Source: Cercis canadensis
Taxonomy: Eukaryota > Streptophyta > Magnoliopsida > Fabales > Fabaceae
Assembly (NCBI GenBank): GCA_003255065.1
Contig: QAOA01007382.1
Coordinates: 74,571 to 138,570 of the forward strand
Length of the DNA stretch: 64,000 nucleotides
Direction: 5' to 3'
Within the stretch, counting starts at the first letter, position 1. Each line of letters starts with the position of its first letter. Shown here one piece after another: positions 21,641-32,949 of the stretch. The notes below the pieces were generated by a model. The model was given only the letters and a program-made list of their open reading frames with translations, ran no database searches and was not told where the DNA came from. Position numbers and translations under genes: made by a program.

Positions 21641-23689
21641 GAGGGGTATGTCGTGGGTCAAGGCCCATGGATAAACAAAAAATAAATAAGGGATGAACTT
21701 TAGAAATTACATGATATGAGTCAATATGACAAAATTTTAGAAATGATACGATATGCAAGAAAAACATGAAGGGGCATGACCCAAAAATGGTAATAAGACA
21801 ATGGGTCAAGTTCCAGAATGCAGGGGAATAAAACTGGTGGGTCATAGCCCATGCTTAAATTAAAGACAATAAATTCAAAAAGTGCAAGCTGCTTGCTCAA
21901 TGAAAAATTTGCTCAATCAAATTTTTGCCCTAGTGTAAGCTCTAGTCCCAGAGACTTTTTTCTGCACGGATCTTGATGAATATTAAACCTTTGTAAGAAA
22001 CATAGCAATGCTTTAAGCTAATTTTTCAATTGCTAATGCTTGTCATGTCAATTAAATAAGAGCCACTCCTATTTTATTTGGCAAAAATTAATAAAATGAG
22101 CTATGGATTCAAAGAAAGATAGTGGTGAGGAAATGATAGAGATGAGACAAGACATATGCCCATTGATTTGAGCCAACGAACTTGTTAAGAAAAAAGTTGT
22201 GCAATACATGAATTTTGGGCAACCAAAATTTACCCCAGTAATTGCCATTAGGATCATTGAAGCAAAAGTTAGGATATAAAGCCCTCTGGTTATGACAATT
22301 TGCAAATCTAAAGAATAAAAATTTGCTCTAATGGCAAGGATTTGGAGATATTCCCTTTGAGGGTCATGTAATTGACACAAAAGAGATTTTTCTTGGATCA
22401 GGCTTGACCCCAAATTTTATTTTATTTTTTATTTAAAAACCAAAATTTTTTCATGAAAATTTTTGCCCCAGTTTATGATTAAGGCAAACAAATCCTCAAG
22501 GAGGTCTTTAAAAGCTTGTAATGAGGTCTTAAAATGATTTTTTTTTTTTATTTAGAATGAAAAGATAAAGGCTCAAAATTTAATTTCATCCCTTACCTTA
22601 TTTCTCCATTTTTCTTCAACGCCTAACTCTAATAGGCTTTTGTGCCAACATTCACATACCAAGAGGATGCTTAAGGGTTGTAATGGGGTTTTGAGGATGT
22701 GAAATATGGCTAATGAAAGAAATGATATAAAGCCCAAACATTTGATGTTGGGACAACAATGAGAATCTTGCTTTTCACAACTTGTGGTCTTCTAATTTTT
22801 ATTTTTATCACATGGACTACCTTTCTTATTCCTCAACTATTTAGAATGAATACTGTTGTTAATTTATTCTTTTTTTTTCTCTGTTTGGGAAATTTTTTTC
22901 TTATCTCTAGAAGAGTTTTTCTTTTCTTTTTCTTTTCCTCTTTTGGAGAGTTTTCCTCTCTTTTGCACTTCTTTTGCATTTTCACTTTCTTTTTGGTAAG
23001 CCCTTTGAGGTTTTGAAAACATCCTTAGCAAGTTGACTTTCATTGTAGCCTGGGTATGATTGTCATCAGGTGTGAAGAAAAATTTAAAGCTCAAAGTGGT
23101 TTGACAAGGAATGTGATGTGTTTGGATAAAAGAAAGAAAAGCATCCTTCTTGGCATTTGAATGTTGTCATGAAAGCTTATTGGAGTTCTACATTTCCCAA
23201 GGGAGTTCATGAATCAAGAAATTAAGAAATGACCTACTTCTTCAAGCTCAAAGGGGTAACTAAGGATACTCCGCAATGTTTGGGAGAATAAAGAATGCCT
23301 CTAATTATTGGAAAATTTTGCTTGTGGGGCTCACATTTTGCTTGAAAACCATTTTCTTATGGGATCTTGAATTTGCATCACTCTCAATTTTATCATCTTT
23401 GCATCAATTTCAACTTCTCAAAGGAAAGACTGATGGAGTTTATTTTTTTTTTAGAAGGACTATGATTCCAAAAGAATAAGTCAAGTAAGAATAATAAAGA
23501 TGGTAAAATAAAATGCATGATCATTTCATTAATTGAAGCCAAATAACATAAGGTCCCACCATTGAATGAACTCTATTAGCCTTGGACTTGGGCTAAAAGA
23601 GACAATTGACAAGATGAACACTGAACAACAAAAAATATTACTTAAAGCAACACAAAAGCAAGCTCGACCAACATCCTTCCTGAATCATC
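21641..23689 (-). other. Non-coding 3' region of the Ogre-like element
   Basis: AT-rich sequence with several TTTTGCCCCAGTTT-like words, common in Ogre-type 3' regions. No polymerase or integrase motif was found on either strand, so gag passes directly into this region and pol is missing. Confidence 0.55.
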
Positions 23690-25463
23690 CTTCAATCTTC
23701 AACGGGATCTTCTTAACCTTGTGGCCTATGATTAGGCAATGGGTTTGTAGCTACATTGGGTGCAGCTGCAATTTTCTCTATTTGAATTACTCCATGCTTG
23801 ATTAATTGAAGCACCATATTCTTGAATCCCTCACAATCTTCAATAGAATGTCCAATCGCTCCCCTATGATAATCACATTTGAGATTTGGATTGTACCAAT
23901 GAGGAAAGGTGATTTTGACGGCCCCATATGACGAGGTGTAATCAACTGGGCATCACATAATTGCTTGAACAAATCAATTTTAGTTGTGGGAATGTTGGGA
24001 AAAGGTTATTGATTCCTAAAAGGCCTAGGTGGGCCAGGATTGGGTCTTCCGAAAGGTGCTCGAGGAGCTTGATAACCTTGAGCTAAGGTTTTGTGAAAAG
24101 GATAAGGTTGTGGAGGATTTTGGGGGTTTTATGGAAATGATGGTGGGATTGCATTAACTTGGTATGGAGGAGAGAAAATGGGAATTGGAGAATAGAATGG
24201 GCCTCAAGGTTGAAAGTATGATGGTGCCCCCAGTGTTTGTACCCAAATTACTTCTCCCTCATTCTTTTTTTGAAAATCCCATTTCCTTTGGCCAGAGTCA
24301 TTACTCTCAGCATTAGCCCCTTGTAACTTTCCTGACCTTACAAGTCCTTCTATCCTCTCTCCAGCTTTAATTATATCAACAAAATCATGAAACAGACAGC
24401 CAACCATCAATTCAAGGTACAGGGATTTCAGAGTGTCAAGAAAGATAGAGCACAATTCAGAATCAAGGAGCGAAGGTTGAACTTTTGCTGCTAAGGTCTT
24501 CCACTTTTATGCATACTCTCTAAAGGACTCATCTGTCTTCTTTTGCATACTCTTCAATTGCTCTCTTGTAGGGGCGATGTCATAATTGAACTTGTACTAC
24601 TTCAAAAAGTTATTTGCCAAATCTGTCCAACTCCGCATCTTGGTACGGTCTAGGTTCATGAACCAATTGTAAGCAGCACCAGTCAGACTCTTAGGGAAGA
24701 AATGGATCATCACCATCTCGTCCTCCTCTATCGTAGCCATCTCAGTAATGTACGACACTAGGTGAAACTTTGGGTTACCTGTACCATCATACTTTTGAAA
24801 CTTAGGAAGCTTGAAATCTATGGGGATTGACACATTTGGAGTAAGTCGCAACTACTTGATCCCCACAGCACCAAAAGAGCTAGTCCCTTCTATAGCTCGA
24901 ATCCTTTCTTCAAGAGTTAACAATTTCTCCTTTTGCTCAGACATTTGTTTTTCCTTCTCATATCTCTCACTCCCTTTCTCAAAGTGTATGCTTAATGGTG
25001 GATTTTGGGTGTTAGAATTAGGGATGTAATGAGTAATTAGATGTGTATAAGTGAAAACACCACCTTGACTCTCGTTTGCATTGAAGGCATGTTCAATTGG
25101 ATATGCAGCCGAAATCGAAGGTGGTGGCAGCATGGTGTATCGGGTGTTTGATGGTTGGGTGATAAGTGAAATTGCGGAATTGGGGTCAAATTCATGTCCA
25201 GGGGCAGATGTAGGAGCCATCATGTGTGGAGGCATCCCCCATATCGGAGTAAATTGGAAAATTGAAGAAATTTGTTCATTCGATAGCAATGGTAAAAATG
25301 GAGCTTCTTGAGAAATTGGAAAAATTGTGGTATTGCTTGGGCCTTCAGACACCCCATTCTGCTTTAGACTTTCAGTAAGCAATTTCAATATTTCATTAAT
25401 TTGACCCTTCATTCCATCTAGCTCAGCCCCAAAATCTTTTCTCTAATCTTGAATTTCTTCCAT
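23690..25463 (-). pseudogene. Ogre-like gag, broken
   Basis: Begins MEEIQD at 25463, then TAG at 25445-25443 where CAG fits, then RKDFGAELDGMKGQINEIL. The gag core is clear: DFKLPKFQKYDGTGNPKFHL, HFFPKSLTGAAYNWFM, SWTDLANNFL, YDIAPTREQLKSMQKK. Other stops lie at 24854-24852 and downstream of 24597. The last part, in a shifted frame near 23790-23890, has CDYHRGAIGHSIEDC, the Cys-His motif that precedes the protease in Ogre-type elements. Nothing recognisable of the protease follows, so the copy is gag only. Confidence 0.8.
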
Positions 25464-26800
25464 GATTATGATGGTTTTGGATCTCAATACGATTGACCTC
25501 CTACTGGAGTACTTTTGATTGAGCTTGATTTTCTTTGAGTGAGTTATGTTCACAATTTTTTAATGAAAACTACATGGAATTAATGGGAAAAAAAAAAGTG
25601 AGATTTATGGAATATACAAGAAAAAGGCATGACTTTTGATTTTTTTTTTTTTTTTATGAGCATAACGAAAGCTTTTGTGCTTTGACGAGAGAAAAATGTA
25701 CAAAAACATGAATTTGGCCTTATTGACAAATGAAGATAGCTACTGATCTTTTTATTTCAAAAATGATGCTCATAAGTTGAAATGATGCCATACGACTTAC
25801 TTTGAAACAATAACGAAAAGAGTGCAAGACTTCAACCTCTTCTTACTTATTTGGAAAATGAAAGGGTAAAAATGTAAATGAAAAAAAAAAACAAAACGAA
25901 AAATGAATACTTGATTTATTTGAAAAAAAAAGCAAGGCATCATACCTTTTACTTTAATGTAGGAAAATAATTAGATAAATAACAAAAAGAAATGCTTCCT
26001 TGATATCTTATGAATGGACCAGCCTTAGGCTTAGGATTTCTAGCTTAGTAGCCAAGATTTATCCTGAATTGGACGACATCTACAATCAAACTACATGCAT
26101 GGTTTGGCGATGAGTGCTAATATCTTGAAAGTCCATGGTACTGCAGACTGCCCCCACCAAAATGATGGAGATCACATCTTACTAACCTAGTTCACAAGGG
26201 GATAACCCATTTGCTTACCCAAATCAGCAAGATGATCCACAATCTAAGCGAAAGCTTTCGTGTAAACCACCGAAGAATAAATCTCCCGGTAATAACACTA
26301 GGCTCCCTTCTAATCCTAGGTTTAAAGTGGCCCAAGTGTAGTGTTGATGAGTAGTGTGCAGGGTTAGTGTAAGTGCTCAGTGTGCGGGAGGAGCAAACAT
26401 ACCTCAACCAAAAATTTCTCTAAACCACCCCAACTGCAAATAAAAGAGAAGCATATGCAACAAACTAAAGCTATCTACAAATGCAAAAATAACACTCGCC
26501 TCCGCTCTATTGAAAGGTCTTCATTCCTACAGCGGTTTTGTCAACGAACGCGCATCGGGCCTGATTGACTAACCTAACCCTTAAGGGGGCCTTGCCATAG
26601 TTGGCTGCTCTACTTTAGTGTGATTGACGAAGGCTAGGCTAGTAATACCCAAGAAATGAAAAGAGATCGGGGTTGATAGTTGGCAAGGAACTTGATCCCC
26701 CCAAAAAAAAAAAACAAAAAAGGGGCAGCTGTGGTGGAACTCGAATTCTGGAAATATGAATGAAGAAATGAATGTCGGGCTCTTTTTTTCACTGCTAACC
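25464..26800 (-). other. Presumed 5' leader of the Ogre-like element
   Basis: About 1.3 kb with A-rich runs, no supported gene and no clear primer binding site. The right border is not defined. Confidence 0.35.
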
Positions 26801-28026
26801 CGAAGAAATGGTGGGGAGGATGGTGGAGAGAGAGATGAGAGAGAGAAGCTTTTTTTTAAAATTTTTTTTTAAGGTATCATGTCAACAAATTTTTTTTTTA
26901 AAAGTGTCACGTCATCACTTAACATGCCACGGGGACTTTTCCATCTAACCTCACTTAACGTCACCAGATAGAGTACTAAATTGTCTGACGGAATACAAAT
27001 TTTAGGACTAAATTATCACCAAAAATTAATGAAGGACTAAATTGTCAATAATAGCATTTTTCAAGGAAGAAAAAATAATTTTACTCCTTTTTTTTTTAAT
27101 TAAATTGATAAAGCTAAATTTTTTAGTTAGAATAGGGGATGGGTTTGAATCTTGAATCTCAATTTTTTTGGGAGATCTCTGGATAAATTGTACTAGAGTA
27201 CTTATGAGTGTCAAAAAAAACTTTTATATACACTTTTGAGTATGTTTAGAACCACAAGATTTTAAGAATCAAATTATTCTGAAAATCATTTCTTTAATAA
27301 AATAAAATCAATTTGTTTATAGTTATAAGATGTTGTAAGAAATACTCTTCAAGTTAGTGAAAACAGTAAAATTACTCAATAAAACTAATCATTTTTTATT
27401 CAAGAAATATGATCAGTTTATTAAATAAGAGTACATTATCATTATGTTTAAATATGCAACATTTTGTTCTCTTTATTTGACTTCAATTGTCACTTGAGCT
27501 AAGCTTTGGTAATTGAATAATTGATAATTAAAAATTTGGATAAACCTTGGAATTGTAGTACTTCTCAATATTAACGAAAAAAAAAATTGTGCAATCAATA
27601 TCTCAAGCAAAAGGCAGTCACTACATACACAACAGATTTCCAGCAATAGACAATAGATAGAGAAGTTATTTATCATTCTCCGAGTTATTTTAAATTTCAA
27701 ATAGCTAGCTAGGAACGTATTTTCCTTAAACTATTGCACAAACACAAACATACACACACACAAATTATATAGGACGCGTTAATTACTATTAGAATCATTT
27801 CAATTAAAAATATGCTTTTCAACTAGTACTGTTAGCTACAAACAAAAGGAACATTAATGTGTATGCTTCAGTAATTTGTGAGCCCTAAGTTCCATATTCA
27901 CATAAATCTCGTTAACTTGTCAATGTTTCACTCCCAAAATTACTCTTTAGACAACTTAAATGGAATTTTCAATGTGTATTTTATTATATGATCTAGATTT
28001 TGATTAGCTCATGAATACATTTGTAG
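26801..28026. other. AT-rich intergenic sequence
   Basis: Purine and T runs at 26840-26905, and three words GACTAAATTGT-like between 26970 and 27050 that recall ends of small plant repeats. The last bases (to 28026, ending TTTGTAG) look like the 3' end of an intron next to the NAC exon. No gene was seen. Confidence 0.5.
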
Positions 28027-28668
28027 GAAGATGGCTGGGTTATCTGCAGAGTTTTCAAGAAGAAAAACTTATTCAAGCTGGGAAATGAAGGTGGCTCCAC
28101 ATATAATTCAGACCAACAACTCAACAACTCCTCAAATAACAATCAACCCCGCTCCTTCATTCACATAGAAAGCCAGTACTTACTACCAAACCCTAGGAAC
28201 CCATCTGGATAAGAACTTGATAAACCAGAGCTTGCTTTGCATTATTCCCACTTGCAAAACCCTCAATACTCACTCTTCCAAGCTCAACCTCTTCTTCCAA
28301 CACACAAACCCATTGTTTATGACTACTCATCATATGCATCAACCCTACCTTCAAACTCACCTGTCATGGCAAAGCAGCTCATGTCAAACCCTAGAGACTG
28401 CGAGAGAGGCAGTGAAGGCTTGAGGTACCAAGTTTCGGAGCCTGGCATGGAAGTTGGCACATGCGAAGCAGCACAAGATATGGGAACAGGAAGAGAAGAA
28501 GGAATGAATGAATGGGGTGTTATTGATAGGCTTGTCACTTCTCATCATGGAAATTAAGACTCCTCTAAAGGGGTTAGGTTTGAGGATGCAAATGCACAGT
28601 CTGTACACCCGATCAACCAGCTCACGTTGCGTGGAGAGATGGACTTTTGGGCCTACGGAAAGCAGTGA
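28027..28668 (+). pseudogene. NAC transcription factor, last exon only, with two premature stops
   Basis: Just after a splice acceptor (TTTGTAG) the frame reads [17 protein letters not shown], the C-terminal subdomain of the NAC DNA-binding domain. NAC genes usually have an intron at this place. The rest is the activation region: EWGVIDRLVTSHHGN, HPINQLTLRGEMDFWAYGK and a TGA at 28666-28668. The end resembles the SOMBRERO/BEARSKIN group of root-cap NAC factors (from memory, less sure). Stops at 28210-28212 and 28555-28557 break the exon. I could not find the first two exons, which should encode most of the DNA-binding domain, within the 1 kb upstream. The gene is therefore a fragment. Confidence 0.8.
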
Positions 28669-29189
28669 TTCTTCACTGTTGGATTGAAATTGAAGTTCAA
28701 GGTTGGACATGATTAGATGGCTCTAACCAATTCATACATATCAGAAAACTTGTTTGTTTTGATACTGATTGAAGATTTGTTTGCTACGTTTCACTTTGAT
28801 TGGATGACTTCATTTACGTCTTTTTACCTATTGGCTGACAAGGCTACGTACCATTATTTAAATCCAACTATGCAATTGTAAATTTATTTCACTGTGTCTA
28901 AGACATACATTTTGAAAAAATTAATTCGTATAGGAGAAATGAAAATGATGGGCAAGATGATCATTTGTATTTCATTCACATGTATTTATACAAGTACTTA
29001 CATCAAAATTAAAATTCAAAAACTGACAAAGTATCATTCTAGACAATATCAAGATCAATGGGCTACTATATCCTAGATTACGTCTCGACAAGCAGGTTGA
29101 TGTAACATTTGCATATGCATCAATATGCCCCCTCAAAACGAAGGAGGGGAAAATGCCAATCTTAAATTTTAAAGAGAAATGTCATGGCA
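28669..29189. other. Intergenic, nothing recognised
   Basis: AT-rich sequence downstream of the NAC exon; it may hold the old 3' untranslated region. No gene or repeat border was seen. Confidence 0.5.
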
Positions 29190-29690
29190 AACGTATATCG
29201 TCAAGCTGGCTTGCCCCTGCCATGGATATGGGCCAGGTAGATTTATGTCTAGGCAGCCCATTTGGAAGGGTCTCTATAAACCCACCTCATCTGGCCCAAG
29301 GGATAGAGTGGATTGACCCACTGGTTAATTTTTTTAGAGTTAAATATTTTTTTTTCATAAATTATTTTTTAAATATTACTTTAGTCCTTAATTTATTTTT
29401 GTATTATTTTAATTCTTAAATAATCATTATGTCTGTCAAATCTATCATTTAAGTGATCATTTTTAATTCTACGAATGACTGATTTAGCAAATAATGTGAT
29501 TATTCGAAGATTAAAGGGACACAAAAAATAAATCAATGATTAAAGTGACATTTAAAAAATAATTCAAGAACGAAAAAATATATTTTACTCATTTTTTTAA
29601 ATCCCTAACCAAAATGGCAATTCCTCTTTCTTCTCTTTCTTCTCTCATTTCATCTCACTCACAAGCCTAAACTCTACTCTTTAAGGGGGC
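29190..29690 (+). repeat. Dispersed repeat, copy A
   Basis: Shares words such as CTAGGCAGC, TCTATAAACCC, TCCCTAACCA and AATGGCAATTCCTC in the same order with copy B (44140-44434). It is split by a MITE at 29337-29590. The layout (TATA-like TCTATAAACC followed by an ATG) resembles a promoter and gene start. The product is not recognised. Confidence 0.6.
29337..29590. mobile_element. MITE with nine-base target duplication
   Basis: 254 bases with inverted ends GAGTTAAATAT... and (reverse) GAGTAAAATAT.... Both sides carry ATTTTTTTA (29328-29336 and 29591-29599). Copy B of the host repeat lacks this insert, so it acts as an empty site. Nine-base duplications suggest Mutator-type mobilisation, but an A/T homopolymer duplication is weak evidence by itself. 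Confidence 0.7.
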
Positions 29691-29955
29691 ATTAATGACA
29701 TGATTGTAATAATGTCAAATTTTTTTTTATACCTTATTTTATATTTTATTTTTTCTAGTTTTTGTGCTACTATTTATTTATTCTAATTTTAAATAAGGAA
29801 TCATTTTAAATAAATATTTATTAATTATAAAAAGTAATTTAATTATTTTCTTTGACTTAAAATAGATAGGGATATTTTTTTAAAAAAAAAATGCTAAGAT
29901 TCCCAAGAAAGTTACATTAGAACAAACTTGGGGTTAGAAAATTCAAAGGAAACAT

Positions 29956-31382
29956 TGATGAGCTGCCGAGGCTCCTCAAATTAGTTAATGTTTAAGGTCG
30001 GTTACCTAGCTTTTTGCAGCAAGGGGTAGCCCTAAGTCGAACCTAAGGATTGTTCTATTTAGTGAATCATATGGAGAGGCATATAAACAGGGGGGTTGTG
30101 TTTGTTTATGTGATTAACGAAAATTAATTATCAGTGGTAGAGTTTTAGAGAAAGCAACCAATCCAAGTCTTAACTAATTCTGATTTTGATCCATCCTTGA
30201 TTTCCAAGGATCCATTTAATTGTTAACCATGTTCTTGGCCTTTAAAACATCTCAAGAAGCCTCTCAATGTTCTATGGATGTCTACTGGTTAAGCAACCAG
30301 AATTCGGTTCAACAAGGGACTAAATGAATTAAGCAAACATTCAAGTCCAGTTTAACCTAAGTCCTGAATCCAGCCAAGGTAATTAATCCGTCCAAGCTTA
30401 GAACCATTAATTAACCATACAATCCTCTTTTATCACATGCAAACAGAATATGAACACATGAATAATCCAATCCGAATTAAGCAATTCAAACAGAATATTT
30501 CAGAGGATTGAAAGAACTTGATTAACAACTAAAATGAAGAACAACAACACATAATCTCAAAATCAATAATCAGAATAGCAAAACCTGGATTGATATGATG
30601 ATTTAGCCCTCCATGAACAAGAAGAGCTGAGTTCTTACAAAATATCTAAGAGAAAACTTAGAGACTAAGGAAAGAGGAAAAGCTGTCTAAAAATATCTAA
30701 TGACTTGATTCTGAATTTCGGCTGCCCCCTCTTGCTGATATAGACCTCCAAATTTACATGCACACCCAAATTGCCCTTAGGGCACACTTGTTCCCATGGG
30801 CCTTAGCTTCAATTGGGCTTTGGTTTGGGCCCATTTGGACTTGTCATGAGGAAGTTAGGCCCATTTAAGTGGCAAAAGGTGTCTGGAACCGTCAGCTAAC
30901 TTGCACAGCAAATAAGACCATCTTCCACATAAAATATGGTGAACCGGTCTTCATATCAATTGAAGCTCTGTCTGTTAGCTTTCCAATGGTACCAGTTTCA
31001 GGTCCATATGACATCCACAACTCAAGTTATGACCCAAATACTGCATGTAGGTCAGGATCCTGCGACAGCATGTCTTCTCTGGCTTCCAGGCTGCATATGA
31101 CCTTCTGAACGTCCGAATTAGCTTTGGAGCCCTGAAAGAAAGTTGTAGACAATTCTCTCAGCTTTCCAACAAGGTATGACTCGGAATTTTTAGACATCCA
31201 GAACTCAAGATATGCCTGAAACACAGAGACAGCATATAATGCCCAGTATTGCTGGAAATTGCAATTAAGCATAAATGGATCCTAAGTCATGAAATGAGGT
31301 CTAAGTCTATGCAATTCAGCCCAAAAGAGGTTTAAAAGACTAAGTATGAGGAATAACTATTGTATAAAAAGTGTGTTCATCA
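29956..31382 (-). repeat. 3' LTR of the Athila-type element
   Basis: Very similar to 39215-40643; a few substitutions and single-base indels are visible (for example GTTAAT/ATTAAT at the start). Confidence 0.95.
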
Positions 31383-31386
31383 AATT

Positions 31387-31420
31387 CCCCCACACTTAGC
31401 TTTTGCACGTCTCGGGCAAA
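31387..31420 (-). promoter_or_regulatory. Polypurine tract and hairpin next to the 3' LTR
   Basis: CCCCC at 31387-31391 (purines in the sense strand) lies four bases from the LTR, followed by ACACTTAGC and a stem TTTGC-A-CG (31402-31409) with CG-G-GCAAA (31413-31420), loop TCT. It matches the module of the other Athila-like element in layout but not in stem sequence. Confidence 0.7.
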
Positions 31421-32824
31421 CTAAAATTCCAAAACTAAGAAAAGCAAGAACAAGGAAACAAAAACAAATTTAAAAACTAAAGGATCACCTCCCAATGATA
31501 TTTAAGAAATGCAGAAGTTCATACCACAAGTAAGATAAGCAATTAAAGATTCAAGGAACTCACAGCATTCATGAAATAAAATTTCTTCTCATCCAAAATC
31601 AACAAACAAGGTAACTTCAATTGGAAAGCATAAGTTAAGAATGATAGATCCTCACAAGATACACTCTCAATCCCTCAAGTGTTTAGAAATTAGGTACTCC
31701 ACTCAATCAAACTCATGAAGAGATGCACTACCATAAGCTTGCTTATCTTCTATTTCTCCACTACTCAAACAAATGCACACACAAATCAAGAGGACTTTAT
31801 TTAAGGTTGTAATAAGGCCAAGGTAAAGGTAAAGGAATGAATCAAAATGGATATCACAAGGTAAAACTCAAAGAGAATAAGAGAACATTGGAGAGGAACT
31901 CAAATGACAAGCATTAAATTCCAAGTGTGTAAAGCATATTCTCCTTTCTTTGTACATATTCCTTTTCCTTTTCTTTTCCTTTTTCACAATTCTGATTTTT
32001 TTTTTTTTTTTTTTTTTCAGAACCAATTGGCTCTCTTTTTTTTTTTTTTTTTCTTTCTTTCACATAGTACTTTGCACATTAGGATTCATAACCTCCACAC
32101 TTGTACTATTAATTACCCACAAGCATAAGAGCTCCTCTAAGACAATGAACCAATGCTCTCCCATTCCCTAAGGTAAGGTAACAACATGGTATTTTGTACA
32201 TAGGCATATAATGAGCTAATATCAAAGATAGGCAAATAGGCTCAATAGGGGTAATCAAAGGGAAATAATACAAGGTTGGCTATTTGGCAAAGTGGCTAAA
32301 TCAAGAAAGAATGCCTCAATCATGTTCATGTATGCAAATGAAAATGTAGCCTCAAAAAGAATCAAGCAAGTTCTAGAGTTAACAAATTCCATGAGTGAAA
32401 TCACACAAGAAGGAAAAGAATGGCACAAATGCCAAATCCATTCATCAAAAGGCTCAAAACTCACAAGGCATGTATCTATCAAACTTAATCATCAATCCAA
32501 CATCTAAAACCAAGCATGTGAAATTAAGGATGGAAAACAAGTTATTCAATCATGCTATGAACCTTGAAATGTAATTACTTTAAACTTACAACTTTACAAA
32601 TTCTATAACATCATTGGAGGGTAATTAAAACAGAAAAATGACAACAAAAACAGAAAAAACAGCAAGAACAACAAACAGAAAAAATTAAAACAGAAAACAA
32701 CAAATTTACAGAAATAGTAAAGTAATCAACTAAACTAATCAACTAACCTAATCAACTAAACAGAAAACACCTAATCAACTAAACAGAAAACAATAAAGCA
32801 ACTAAACTATATACAGAAATCCCT
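31421..32824 (-). other. Non-coding 3' region of the Athila-type element
   Basis: In Athila relatives an envelope-like gene may lie here. I see only AT-rich sequence, two long T-runs (31997-32053) and a CAGAAAAC-rich stretch (32630-32800). No supported frame. Confidence 0.6.
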
Positions 32825-32861
32825 CCCCCACACTTAAATTTTACATTGTCCTCAATGTAAA
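32825..32861 (-). promoter_or_regulatory. Internal polypurine-like tract with perfect hairpin
   Basis: CCCCC at 32825-32829, ACACTTAAA, then TTTACATTG (32840-32848) and CAATGTAAA (32853-32861) around TCCT, nine perfect pairs. It lies about 90 bases past the integrase end, the same relative place as in the element at 1360-8316. Confidence 0.65.
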
Positions 32862-32949
32862 AACTTCAAAAAGTATCAACAGATGACAAGTAATAACAAG
32901 CAGTCACATAAGGACAAGTAAAGTAAAAGAGAGAGAAGAAACATCCTTA

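Larger units (their letters stand above)
8511..26800 (-). mobile_element. Ogre-like Ty3 element remnant: 3' LTR, tandem array, gag; no pol, no 5' LTR seen
   Basis: The minus strand begins an LTR with TGTAGACATCA at 20601, a start typical of Ogre-type LTRs, preceded by a purine-rich stretch (GAAGATGGGCAAAC). Further upstream come a long non-coding region with a tandem array and a broken gag. The LTR seems to end near 8511 (minus-strand TGACA). After removing the Tat element that interrupts it, the LTR is about 2.8 kb. No second copy of this LTR was found, so the 5' end near 26800 is approximate and the element is a truncated or deleted copy. Confidence 0.65.

Noticed and set aside
20768..21845. 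Long minus-strand frames with repeated Lys-Pro-Phe peptides
   Set aside because: They follow from the 40-base tandem repeat being free of stops in some frames; units vary in length and there is no protein family match that I know.
29153..29419. 88-codon plus-strand frame in dispersed repeat A
   Set aside because: It runs into the MITE and is not open in copy B; there is no recognisable product.
31904..32171. Phe-rich small plus-strand frames
   Set aside because: Produced by two long T-runs in the non-coding region of the Athila-type element.
31421..32824. Envelope-like gene of the Athila-type element
   Set aside because: The place is right for one, but no long frame with signal peptide or membrane segments is present.
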